From: Virgisporangium aliadipatigenens
Lineage (GTDB): Bacteria > Actinomycetota > Actinomycetes > Mycobacteriales > Micromonosporaceae
Reading direction: 5' to 3'
Length of the DNA stretch: 64,000 nucleotides
NCBI RefSeq assembly: GCF_016863615.1
Contig: NZ_BOPF01000004.1
Coordinates: 396,974-460,973, forward strand
Below, piece by piece: positions 36,428 through 45,225 of this stretch. Positions within the stretch are counted from its first letter, which is position 1, and the number at the start of each line of letters is the position of its first letter. The notes beneath the pieces were generated by a model. The model was given only the letters and a program-made list of their open reading frames with translations. It was not told the DNA's origin and ran no database searches. The translations under genes and the position numbers were made by a program.

Positions 36428-37798
36428 GTGCGCTACTACGACAACGTCGTCGAGTTGATCGGCAACACGCCTCTCGTCCGGCTCCGCAACGTGACCGCCG
36501 GGCTCTCTTCGACCGTGCTGGCAAAGGTCGAGTACTTCAATCCCGGTGGCAGCGTGAAGGACCGCATCGCGCTGCGCATGGTCGAGGACGCCGAGAAGTC
36601 CGGCCTGCTCAAGCCCGGTGGCACGATCGTCGAGCCGACCAGCGGCAACACCGGCGTCGGGCTGGCGCTGGTGGCGCAGCTGCGCGGGTACCGGTGCGTG
36701 TTCGTCTGCCCGGACAAGGTCTCCGAGGACAAGCAGAACGTGCTGCGCGCCTACGGCGCCGAGGTCGTCGTGTGTCCGACGGCCGTCGCGCCGGAGGACC
36801 CGCGCTCGTACTACAACGTCTCGGACCGGCTGGCCCGGGAGATCCCCGGCGCCTGGAAGCCGGACCAGTACGCCAACCCGGCCAACCCGCGTTCGCACTA
36901 CGAGGAGACCGGACCGGAGCTGTGGGAGCAGACGGAGGGGCGGATCACGCACTTCGTCGCGGGTGTGGGCACCGGCGGGACGATCTCCGGCATCGGCCGT
37001 TACCTCAAGGAGGTCTCCGGCGGGAAGGTGCGGATCATCGGCGCCGACCCGGAGGGTTCGGTCTACTCGGGCGGCACCGGGCGGCCCTACCTGGTCGAGG
37101 GCGTCGGTGAGGACTTCTGGCCGACGACGTACGACAAGTCGATCGCGGACGAGATCGTGGAGGTCTCCGACAAGGAGTCGTTCGCCATGACCCGGCGGCT
37201 GGCCCGCGAGGAGGGGCTGCTGGTCGGCGGCTCGTGCGGGATGGCGGCGGTCGCGGCGCTGCGCGTGGCGGCGGCCGCCGGCCCGGACGCCGTGGTCGTG
37301 GTGCTGCTGCCGGACGGCGGGCGCGGCTACCTGTCGAAGATCTTCAACGACGAGTGGATGGGCCGCTACGGCTTCCTGAGCACCGGTTCCGAGGCCGAGG
37401 CCACCGTCGCCGAGGTGCTCGCGGGCAAGGCCGACCGGATGCCGGAACTGGTCCACGTGCACCCCAACGAGACGGTCCGCGACGCGATCGACTACATGCG
37501 CGAGTACGGCGTGAGCCAGCTGCCGGTGCTCAAGGCGGAGCCGCCGGTGGTGACCGGTGAGGTGGCCGGTTCGATCGCCGAACGCGACCTGCTCGACGCG
37601 CTCTTCACCGGCAACGCGCAGCTGCACGACCGGGTCGAACGCCACATGGCCGACGCGCTGCCGATGATCGGCGGCGGCCAGCCGGTGAGCGAGGCGCGGG
37701 CGCTGCTGGAGAAGTCCGACGCCGCGCTGGTCCTGGTCGACGGCAAGCCGGCCGGGGTTCTCACCCGCCAGGACCTGCTGGCGCACCTGGGCCGCTAG
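36428..37798 (+). CDS. cbs: Cystathionine beta-synthase
   Basis: Condenses serine and homocysteine to cystathionine, first step of reverse transsulfuration. The 456-residue protein has the fold-type II PLP core (ELIGNTPLVRL, PLP lysine in NPGGSVKDR, TSGNTGVGLAL, GVGTGGTISGIGRYLK) and two C-terminal CBS modules (VHVHPNETVRDAIDYMREYGVSQLPVL and DALPMIGGGQPVSEARALLE), which bind regulatory nucleotides. GTG at 36428 gives the usual start VRYYDNVVEL. A CATACT box 6 bp before it suggests a leaderless message. Works with metB at 42683. Confidence 0.93.
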   Translation: MRYYDNVVELIGNTPLVRLRNVTAGLSSTVLAKVEYFNPGGSVKDRIALRMVEDAEKSGLLKPGGTIVEPTSGNTGVGLALVAQLRGYRCVFVCPDKVSEDKQNVLRAYGAEVVVCPTAVAPEDPRSYYNVSDRLAREIPGAWKPDQYANPANPRSHYEETGPELWEQTEGRITHFVAGVGTGGTISGIGRYLKEVSGGKVRIIGADPEGSVYSGGTGRPYLVEGVGEDFWPTTYDKSIADEIVEVSDKESFAMTRRLAREEGLLVGGSCGMAAVAALRVAAAAGPDAVVVVLLPDGGRGYLSKIFNDEWMGRYGFLSTGSEAEATVAEVLAGKADRMPELVHVHPNETVRDAIDYMREYGVSQLPVLKAEPPVVTGEVAGSIAERDLLDALFTGNAQLHDRVERHMADALPMIGGGQPVSEARALLEKSDAALVLVDGKPAGVLTRQDLLAHLGR

Positions 37799-37801
37799 GT
37801 C

Positions 37802-38779
37802 CTAATCCAGGCGGGCGGGTATCGCCACCACGTCCACCAGGGCGCCCCGGCGCAGGGCCGTGATGGGCAGGCGGGTGCCGATGTTCGAGCCGAGCATCAG
37901 CCGCTGCACGTCCTGAACGCCCTGCACGGCTTTGCCGCCCGCCGACAGCACGATGTCGCCGACGAAGAGGCCGGCCTGCGCCGCCGGTGCGCCGGCAACG
38001 ACCTCGACCAGGCGCAGCCCGCGCCGCTGCCCGAGCCGTTCCACCAGGTGCGGCGGTAGCGGTGCGGGCGTGCCGGCGAGGCCGAGCCAGGCGCGTTCGA
38101 CCCGGCCGGTGGCGATGAGCTCGGAGATGATCCGGCGGGTCGTGGCGTTGATCGGGACGGCCAGCCCGACGCCGAAGCCGGCCACCGCCGTGTTGATGCC
38201 GACGACCCGCCCGGCCGAGTCGGCGAGCGCCCCGCCGGAGTTGCCGGGGTTGAGCGCGGCGTCGGTCTGGATCACGTCGTCGATCGAACGCACGTGCCGG
38301 CCGCTGCGCACCGGCAGCGAACGCCCGACCGCGCTGACCACGCCGGCCGTGACCGAACCGGCGAGGCCCAGCGGGTTGCCGACGGCGATGACGAGCTGGC
38401 CGATGCGCAGCCCGTCGGCGTCACCGAGGGTCGCCGGAACGGCCCGCGGCTCACGCAGCCGCAGGACGGCCAGGTCCGCGAGCGGGTCCGCGCCCACCAC
38501 GTCGAACCGGCTCTGTTCGCCGGAGGTGAACTCGGCCAGCCCGTCGGAGGCGCCCTCGACGACGTGCGCGCTGGTCAGGGTGAGGCCGTCGGGCGTGAAG
38601 ACGACGGCCGAGCCGGCGCCGTCGCCGCGGCGGGTCCGGACGCTGAGACTGGCGACGCTGGGTAGGAGGGCGGCCGCCACCGAGGTGACGGCCCGGGAGT
38701 AGGCGTCGAGGGCCACGCTGTCTTCGGCAGGCACTGTGTCCTCGGCCGGCGCTGCTCCCGCGGTGACGTCGGGTTCCAT
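37802..38779 (-). CDS. S1C (HtrA/DegP-like) trypsin-type protease with PDZ domain, apparently cytoplasmic
   Basis: 325 residues. Catalytic triad: His in TLTSAHVVEG, Asp in GADPLADLAVLRL, Ser in LNPGNSGGALAD. A PDZ domain occupies the last ~90 residues (GLRLVEVVAGAPAAQAGLFVGDIVLSAGG). No signal peptide or membrane anchor is visible, unlike most actinobacterial HtrA proteins, which are anchored by an N-terminal helix. The first 30 residues are acidic and probably disordered. It converges on cbs with a 3-bp gap. Confidence 0.85.
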   Translation of the reverse strand: MEPDVTAGAAPAEDTVPAEDSVALDAYSRAVTSVAAALLPSVASLSVRTRRGDGAGSAVVFTPDGLTLTSAHVVEGASDGLAEFTSGEQSRFDVVGADPLADLAVLRLREPRAVPATLGDADGLRIGQLVIAVGNPLGLAGSVTAGVVSAVGRSLPVRSGRHVRSIDDVIQTDAALNPGNSGGALADSAGRVVGINTAVAGFGVGLAVPINATTRRIISELIATGRVERAWLGLAGTPAPLPPHLVERLGQRRGLRLVEVVAGAPAAQAGLFVGDIVLSAGGKAVQGVQDVQRLMLGSNIGTRLPITALRRGALVDVVAIPARLD

Positions 38780-38823
38780 GCCGGGGTCAACACCGCCCCG
38801 GCGGCGGTCGATGCCGATGTGGG

Positions 38824-39282
38824 TTATGCCGAGGGCGAAGCCGCGGAGGGCGCCGCGGCGCGGTCGATGATCGTGGCGAGGCCGTGTTTCAGGGTCCGCA
38901 GGCCGGGGTCCTCGAGGAGATCTCCGTACTCGTCCTCCAGTTCCCCCATGATCTGTCCTGCCTCGTGCCCGAACGCCCGCCCACGGTCGGTCATGGAGAC
39001 GATCACGGCCCGCTGGTCCTTGGGGTCGGACTCGGCGCTGAGATAGCCGAGGTCGACCAGCTCACGGACCAGGCGCCCCATCATCTGGCGGGTGATGCCG
39101 GCGCGGGCGGCGAGGTCCGTGATGCGCGTGCCGCCGGGGTCGAGCCCGGCGAAGACCGGGATGTGTCCGGTCCGCACGCCCGGATGGCCGCGCTGCTGTA
39201 AGCGGTCGATGTAGGTCGCCTGAACCGCGCGGATGGCGCGCAGCAGCAGGCGAGCGAGATGCACGTCGGACACCAGAGCCAT
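38824..39282 (-). CDS. MarR-family transcriptional regulator
   Basis: 152 residues with the MarR winged helix (RITDLAARAGITRQMMGRLVRELVDLGYLSAESDPKDQRAVIVSMTDRG). The second ATG (39282, MALVSDVHLARLL) has GGAG at proper spacing; the first (39294) does not. Divergent from a cupin gene with 46 bp between, so it probably represses that gene and itself through the shared AT-rich gap. Confidence 0.85.
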   Translation of the reverse strand: MALVSDVHLARLLLRAIRAVQATYIDRLQQRGHPGVRTGHIPVFAGLDPGGTRITDLAARAGITRQMMGRLVRELVDLGYLSAESDPKDQRAVIVSMTDRGRAFGHEAGQIMGELEDEYGDLLEDPGLRTLKHGLATIIDRAAAPSAASPSA

Positions 39283-39328
39283 AGGAAACTCCATTTACTT
39301 TTTACGAAACCATGTTTAGCTTGTTGCC

Positions 39329-39706
39329 ATGACAACAGTGATTCGCGCGGCCGAGGCACCTCGGTTCGCGCTCCCGGGAGTGAACTTCGCCGGCGGCGCC
39401 GCCCCGTCGCGCGGCTCCGACCAGCTCTGCGTGTGGCGGCTCACGGTCGACGCCGGCCACATCACCGACACACACCACACCGTCGACCGGGACGAGGTCT
39501 TCACCGTGCTCTCCGGGCGGGTGCGCTTCGGCCCCGACCAGCCGGAGCTCGGGGCCGGTGACGTCGCGATCATCCGCGCCGGCGACCCCATCGCCGTCGC
39601 GAACCCCGGCTCCGAGCCGGCCGAACTGGTGGTGGCGATCACCGCCGGATTCACCGCCATGACGGCGGACGGTACCCCCATCGGCACGCCTCCGTGGGCC
39701 GCCTAA
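39329..39706 (+). CDS. Cupin-domain protein
   Basis: 125 residues with a single cupin barrel: metal-site residues in HITDTHHTVDRDEVFTVLSG and the second motif PELGAGDVAIIRAGDPIAVANPG, which lacks the usual histidine. It may be a small-molecule sensor or isomerase-like protein. No substrate is suggested. TAGCTT (39317-39322) lies 6 bp before the ATG. The divergent MarR gene is the likely regulator. Confidence 0.8.
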   Translation: MTTVIRAAEAPRFALPGVNFAGGAAPSRGSDQLCVWRLTVDAGHITDTHHTVDRDEVFTVLSGRVRFGPDQPELGAGDVAIIRAGDPIAVANPGSEPAELVVAITAGFTAMTADGTPIGTPPWAA

Positions 39707-39805
39707 AGGGCACAATCGCGGTCGCACAGTTAGTCCGGTGGTGGGGGGTGGCGGAGCGCATACCTTGGTCTCGCAGCAAGTTGCAGGTCGAGCGGAGGAG
39801 GGATC

Positions 39806-40105
39806 ATGGCCAGTGTCGACCAGCGCTCCGAACCGGCGGATGTGATCGATCCGATGCTTTGGCGTGACGCACAGGAACTGCTGTCGCGACACACCGCACC
39901 GGACGCCACCGGGCTGTGCGTGGAGTGCGGACGGTCCTGGCCGTGCGTGCCCCGCCGCTGTGCCGAACGCGCCGCGGCGGCATCCCGCCGCCCCTGGAAC
40001 GAGTCCTGGACGGCCCGCCACGACCTGCGCACCGTGCCCGCCCCGCGGGCCGGCCGGCACCGTGCCGGAACGCACCGTTCGAGTGGCAACCAGGGCGCGT
40101 ATTGA
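39806..40105 (+). CDS. Small Cys-containing protein, 99 aa
   Basis: Unknown. The middle contains four cysteines in LCVECGRSWPCVPRRCAERA (spacings CxxC-x5-C-x4-C), which could bind zinc or an Fe-S cluster. The C-terminus is Arg/Gly-rich and disordered. It is not a WhiB protein: the GVWGG turn is absent. A strong GGAGGAGGG precedes the ATG at 39806. It stands alone, followed by a 279-bp structured gap. Confidence 0.55.
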   Translation: MASVDQRSEPADVIDPMLWRDAQELLSRHTAPDATGLCVECGRSWPCVPRRCAERAAAASRRPWNESWTARHDLRTVPAPRAGRHRAGTHRSSGNQGAY

Positions 40106-40266
40106 CCCGTTAGGAACACCGAACACCGAGACATTCCCGTGGTGGCAGGCGGTGCCCGCCAACACCGCCGACCACCGTAATCCCGTCCGGAACTGGGCCC
40201 GGCATGCCTCCGCCGACCCGGCGCCTCCGGCCAGGCGCCCCTCGCAAGAGGGCCGGACGGGACCCC

Positions 40267-40336
40267 AGGGCGGGCGAGAGAGTGCGATGACCGGTTCCCC
40301 CGCAAAGATCGCGATCGCGCTTCTCTCGCCCGCCCT
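40267..40336. repeat. 15-bp perfect inverted repeat enclosing 40 nt
   Basis: Arms 40267-40281 (AGGGCGGGCGAGAGA) and 40322-40336 are exact complements. The loop contains the palindrome GCGATCGC. It lies upstream of the Hsp70-like gene, inside a gap (40106-40384) that has other GC-rich hairpins and no gene. It could be a terminator or a regulatory RNA element of the downstream gene. Confidence 0.5.
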
Positions 40337-40384
40337 ATACATGTCCCGGCAAGGTGCCCGGCGCGCTGTTCATACACTGCGATC

Positions 40385-41488
40385 GTGAGCACCGGTGCGA
40401 CGATGCTGGCCGTCGACTTCGGTACGGCCACCACGGTGGCCGTACTGCACTTCGCGGACGGCCGGGTACGCCCGCTGCTCTTCGACGGATCGCCCCTGCT
40501 CAGCTCCACTGTCGCGGTGGGCGCCGACGGCACCGTTCTGGTCGGCAGCGACGCCATCCACAGCGGCCGCACCCGCCCCGCCGCCGTCGAACCGCACCTC
40601 AAGCAGTGGGTCGGCGCCAGCGGCATCCGGCTCGGCGAGCGCGACGTCGCCGTCGACGAGCTGATGGGCGCCGTGCTGACCCGCGTCGCCGACGAGGCCC
40701 GCCGCATCCTGGCCCGGCCGCCGGACCGCGTGGTCGTCACGCATCCGGCGTTCTGGGACGGCCCCCGCCGGGCGGCGCTCCAGTCGGCCCTGCGCCGGGC
40801 CGCGCTGCCCGTTCCGACCCTTATCCCGGAACCGGTGGCAGCCGCCGCCTATCTCGTCTACGGCGTGCGCGCCCGGCTCCTGCCCGGCGCCACGGTGCTG
40901 GTCTACGACTTCGGCGGCGGCACGTTCGACGCCACGCTCCTGCGCCTCGGGCGCGCCGGCTTCGAGGTGCTGGCGTTCGACTGCCGCGCCGACGTCGGCG
41001 GGCTGGACGTCGACGCCGCCATCGTCGACAGCATCGGCGCCCGCCTGCACGCCTCCGAACCCTGGCTGCGCCTCATGGGCGCCGACAACGCCGCCGACCG
41101 GCGCGCGCGGTGGACGTTCTGGCAGGACGTGCGGGCCGCAAAGGAGATGCTCTCCCGCGCCCCGACGGCGCCCCTGCACGTGCCCGTCGTCGAGCAGGAC
41201 CTGCCGCTGCACCGCAGCGAACTGGAGCAGGCCGCCGCACCCATCGTCGAACGCACGCTGCAGAGCAGCGCCGCGGTGTTGGGAGCGGCGGCGCTCACGC
41301 CCCGGCACCTGGCGGCCATCTTCCTGGTCGGCGGGGCCTGCCGGATGCCGGTCGTGGGGCAGGCGGTGCATCGGACGTTCGGGGTGGCGCCGGTCGTGGT
41401 GGAGCAGCCGGACCTGGCGGTGGCCGAGGGGGCGGTGCACGCCACCCTGGCCGGTTCCGCCTGGGGCGGCCCCGCCCTGCCCCGCTGA
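40385..41488 (+). CDS. Hsp70-like protein with nucleotide-binding domain only
   Basis: 367 residues covering the actin-fold ATPase domain alone: phosphate 1 MLAVDFGTATTVAVLHF, connect 1 LIPEPVAAAAYLVYGV, phosphate 2 VLVYDFGGGTFDATLL, adenosine motif FLVGGACRMPVVGQAV. The substrate-binding beta domain and lid of DnaK are absent, so it is not a classical chaperone. It may be a stand-alone regulator or DnaK-like ATPase. No DnaJ or GrpE is near. GTG at 40385 lies 6 bp after TACACT (40373-40378). ATG at 40403 is an alternative start. Confidence 0.8.
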   Translation: MSTGATMLAVDFGTATTVAVLHFADGRVRPLLFDGSPLLSSTVAVGADGTVLVGSDAIHSGRTRPAAVEPHLKQWVGASGIRLGERDVAVDELMGAVLTRVADEARRILARPPDRVVVTHPAFWDGPRRAALQSALRRAALPVPTLIPEPVAAAAYLVYGVRARLLPGATVLVYDFGGGTFDATLLRLGRAGFEVLAFDCRADVGGLDVDAAIVDSIGARLHASEPWLRLMGADNAADRRARWTFWQDVRAAKEMLSRAPTAPLHVPVVEQDLPLHRSELEQAAAPIVERTLQSSAAVLGAAALTPRHLAAIFLVGGACRMPVVGQAVHRTFGVAPVVVEQPDLAVAEGAVHATLAGSAWGGPALPR

Positions 41489-41521
41489 CTCAGCCGGTCG
41501 CCAGCGGGGCGGGCAGGTCGG

Positions 41522-42181
<660 letters not shown>

Positions 42182-42237
42182 TCCTTATGGGCTGTGTACC
42201 TCGCTCAACAATGCGTCAGCGGCATACATGCCCGCCC

Positions 42238-42648
42238 TTACAAGGCGGTAGCGATCTTGGCGGCGAAGTCGCGCGCCTCCTCGTCCGAGTCGTATTTCGT
42301 ACGCGGCCAGAAGAACCCGCGCAGCCCGTCGCCCTTCGTCCGGGGGACCACGTGGGTGTGCAGGTGCGCCACCGACTGCGACACCTTGTTGTTCATGGCC
42401 ACGAACGTGCCGCCGGCACCGAGCCCGGCCTCGACCGCCACGGCCAGCCGCCGCACGAAGCCGAAGTAGGGCGCCAGCAGGGCCGACGGAAGATCACCCA
42501 GCACCACGTGGTGCTCGCGCGGCACCACCAGCACGTGTCCCTTGAACACGGGCCGGATGTCGAGGAACGCCATCGCCTCGTCGGTCGACGCGACGTGGAA
42601 GCCCTCGGCGTCACCCGAGACGATCGAACAGAACAGACAGGCCGCCAT
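42238..42648 (-). CDS. HIT family protein (histidine-triad nucleotide hydrolase)
   Basis: 136 residues with the HIT motif HLHTHVV and the GHVLVVPREHH segment. The N-terminal ACLFCSI has a CxxC pair that often binds zinc with later His residues. HIT proteins hydrolyse nucleoside phosphoramidates or related nucleotides. The internal ATG at 42648 is chosen, since it gives the usual short MAACLFC start. It is divergent from metB with 34 bp between starts. Confidence 0.9.
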   Translation of the reverse strand: MAACLFCSIVSGDAEGFHVASTDEAMAFLDIRPVFKGHVLVVPREHHVVLGDLPSALLAPYFGFVRRLAVAVEAGLGAGGTFVAMNNKVSQSVAHLHTHVVPRTKGDGLRGFFWPRTKYDSDEEARDFAAKIATAL

Positions 42649-42682
42649 CCGTGTCACCCTAACCACGGCTAGCCTTCAGGGG

Positions 42683-43825
42683 ATGAGCAGCCACGGCTTC
42701 GACACGATCGCGATCCACGCCGGACAGGATCCGGATCCGCGCACCGGTGCGGTGATCCCACCGATCTACCAGACCAGCACCTATGCGCAGGACGCCGTGG
42801 GTTCGCCGCGTCTGGGCTACGAGTACTCGCGTTCGGCCAACCCGACGCGCGACGCGCTGCAGACGCAGTTGGCGGCGCTGGAGGGCGGGCGGCACGGGCT
42901 GGCGTTCGCGAGCGGGCTGGCGGCCGAGGACACGCTGCTGCGCGCCGCGCTGAAGCCGGGCGACCACGTGATCATCCCGGACGACGCCTACGGCGGGACC
43001 TACCGGCTGTTCGCACGGGTCGCGGCGCGGTGGGGCGTGGAGTTCACGCCGGTGCACACGACCCACACGGACGCGGTTCGGGCCGCGGTCCGGCCGTCGA
43101 CCCGGATGATCTGGGTGGAGACGCCGACCAATCCGCTGCTCGGCATCACCGACATCGCGTCGATCGCGCAGGTCGCCCGCGACCATGAGGCGCTGCTGGT
43201 GGTCGACAACACGTTCGCGTCGCCGTACCTGCAGCAGCCGCTGGCGCTCGGGGCCGACGTGGTCGTGCACTCCACGACCAAGTACCTCGGTGGGCACTCC
43301 GACGTGGTGGGCGGCGCGCTGGTGCTCTCCGACGACGCGATCGAGGCCGACCTGCGGTTCCACCAGAACGCCATGGGGTCGATCAACGGACCCTTCGACG
43401 CCTGGCTGACCTCGCGCGGCATCAAGACTCTGGGCGTTCGCATGGACAGGCACTGCGACAACGCGGAGCGGGTGGCCGACTACCTCAGCCACCACCCCAA
43501 GGTCGGGAGGGTCTACTACCCGGGCCTGGACACGCACCCGGGGCACGAGGTGGCGGCGAAGCAGATGCGCCGCTTCGGCGGCATGGTCAGCTTCACGGCG
43601 GCCGGCGGCCCCGCGGAGGCCGAGGCGATCTGCAACCGCGCCGAGCTGTTCATCCTGGCGGAGAGCCTGGGCGGGATCGAGTCCCTGATCGAGCACCCGG
43701 GCCGGATGACGCACGCCAGCGTGGCCAACTCGCCGCTGGAGGTCACCGCCGACCTGATCAGGCTCTCGGTCGGCATCGAGACGGTCGACGACCTGCTGGC
43801 CGACCTCGAGCGCGCGCTGGGCTAG
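42683..43825 (+). CDS. metB: Cystathionine gamma-synthase (or gamma-lyase)
   Basis: 380-residue Cys/Met metabolism PLP enzyme: FDTIAIHAGQDPDP, PLP lysine in HSTTKYLGGHSD, ETPTNPLLGI, SLGGIESLIEHPGRMTHAS. It joins O-acylhomoserine and cysteine to cystathionine, or cleaves cystathionine. Synthase and lyase are hard to separate by sequence. With cbs, both directions of transsulfuration are possible. In mycobacteria the same order (cbs, metB, greA, mca) is kept. TAGCCT (42670-42675) is 7 bp before the ATG. Confidence 0.9.
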   Translation: MSSHGFDTIAIHAGQDPDPRTGAVIPPIYQTSTYAQDAVGSPRLGYEYSRSANPTRDALQTQLAALEGGRHGLAFASGLAAEDTLLRAALKPGDHVIIPDDAYGGTYRLFARVAARWGVEFTPVHTTHTDAVRAAVRPSTRMIWVETPTNPLLGITDIASIAQVARDHEALLVVDNTFASPYLQQPLALGADVVVHSTTKYLGGHSDVVGGALVLSDDAIEADLRFHQNAMGSINGPFDAWLTSRGIKTLGVRMDRHCDNAERVADYLSHHPKVGRVYYPGLDTHPGHEVAAKQMRRFGGMVSFTAAGGPAEAEAICNRAELFILAESLGGIESLIEHPGRMTHASVANSPLEVTADLIRLSVGIETVDDLLADLERALG

Positions 43826-43839
43826 AGGGGACGCACACA

Positions 43840-45225
43840 ATGCTCAACTCGGCCTGGGTGGGGCGCACGGCGGGCGAGATCGCCAACGCCGTCCGCCGCG
43901 GCGACACCTCGGCGGTGAAGGTGGCCGCCGACCACCTCGACCAGATCCGTTCCTACGACCGGATCATCGGCGCGTTCCGCGAGGTGCGGGCGGCCGCGGC
44001 GGCCGCCGAGGCGGAGACCGTCGACGAGCTTCCGCAGCTGCGCAACCTGCCGCTGGCCGGGGTGCCGATCGCGGTCAAGGAGAACACGCCGCTGGCCGGG
44101 CTGCCGACCTGGAACGGTTCGCTCGCCGCGCGGGGTCCGGTCGCCGAGGCCGACCACGAGGTGGTGCGCCGGCTGCGGGGTGCCGGAGCCGTCGTCGTCG
44201 GCACGTCGCGGATGCCCGAGATGGGGGTCTGGGCGGTCACCGACGACGAGGAGGTGATCACGCGGAACCCGTGGCGGACCGACCGCACGCCGGGCGGTTC
44301 GTCGGGTGGGGCCGCCGCCGCCGTGGCCGCCGGCCTCGTGCCGATCGCACAGGGCAACGACGGGCTGGGCTCGGTGCGCATCCCGGCCGCCTGCTGCGGG
44401 CTGGTCGGCATCAAGCCGGGCAGCGGCGTCGTGCCGGCCAAGCTGGGCGCCACCGACTGGTTCGGGCTGGTGGAGAACGGCATCCTCGCCACGACCGTCG
44501 CCGACGCCGCGCTCGGCTTCGCGGTGCTGGCCGGGCGCACCCCCGCACCGCTGCCCGAGCCGGGACGGCTGCGGATCGCCGTGTCGCTGCGTTCGCCGGT
44601 GGCGGGCACCCGCGCCGACGCCGGTGCGCGGGAGGCGCTTGCGGCCACCGTGCGGATCCTCGTGGCGCTCGGGCACAGCGCGAAGAAGGCCGATCCGGTC
44701 TACCCCGTGCCGCTGGCGACGCGCGGCCTGGCGACCTGGTTCGCCGGCGTGTACCGCGAGGCTCTTGCCGCGGGGCTGGACATCGGGGCGCTGCAGCCGC
44801 GCACCCGCCGGCACATCGCGCTCGGCGAGCACGCCTGGCGGCGCGGCATGGTGCGCGAGAGCGACCGCCAGGACTGGCGCGAACGCAGCGTCAACTGGCT
44901 CACCGACGGCGGCTACGACGTGCTGATCACGCCGTCGCTGGCCGGGCCGCCGCCGGTCGCGCGGGACTGGTCGCGGCGTTCGTGGGCGGCCAACATGATG
45001 GCCTCCGCCAACTACGCCCCGTACCAGGCGCCGTGGAACATCGCCGGCCTGCCCGCGATGGCCGTTCCGGCGGGCGTTCGGCCGGACGGGCTGCCGGGGT
45101 CGGTGCAGCTGGTGGGTGCCCCCGGTGCGGAGGAACTGCTGCTCGCCGTCGCCGCGCAGTTGGAGCGGGCGGCGCCCTGGCGGCGGCACGCACCGGGCTG
45201 GCCACGCGCAGCGGCGAAAGCATGA
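43840..45225 (+). CDS. Amidase-signature family amidase
   Basis: 461 residues with the Ser-cisSer-Lys catalytic features: lysine in IAVKENTPL, Gly/Ser stretch TPGGSSGGAAAAVAAGLVPIA, and the nucleophile region GLGSVRIPAACCGLVGIKP. It cleaves amide bonds, with substrate unknown. It is not a GatA subunit because no gatB/gatC are near. It follows metB by 14 bp and its last bases overlap the threonine dehydratase start (ATGA), so the three genes form an operon. Confidence 0.88.
   Translation: MLNSAWVGRTAGEIANAVRRGDTSAVKVAADHLDQIRSYDRIIGAFREVRAAAAAAEAETVDELPQLRNLPLAGVPIAVKENTPLAGLPTWNGSLAARGPVAEADHEVVRRLRGAGAVVVGTSRMPEMGVWAVTDDEEVITRNPWRTDRTPGGSSGGAAAAVAAGLVPIAQGNDGLGSVRIPAACCGLVGIKPGSGVVPAKLGATDWFGLVENGILATTVADAALGFAVLAGRTPAPLPEPGRLRIAVSLRSPVAGTRADAGAREALAATVRILVALGHSAKKADPVYPVPLATRGLATWFAGVYREALAAGLDIGALQPRTRRHIALGEHAWRRGMVRESDRQDWRERSVNWLTDGGYDVLITPSLAGPPPVARDWSRRSWAANMMASANYAPYQAPWNIAGLPAMAVPAGVRPDGLPGSVQLVGAPGAEELLLAVAAQLERAAPWRRHAPGWPRAAAKA

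Noticed and set aside
39806..40105. WhiB-family regulator
   Set aside because: Four cysteines are present but the spacing differs and the GVWGG turn is missing.
43840..45225. GatA subunit of the tRNA amidotransferase
   Set aside because: No gatB or gatC nearby, and the gene sits in a metB-ilvA operon.
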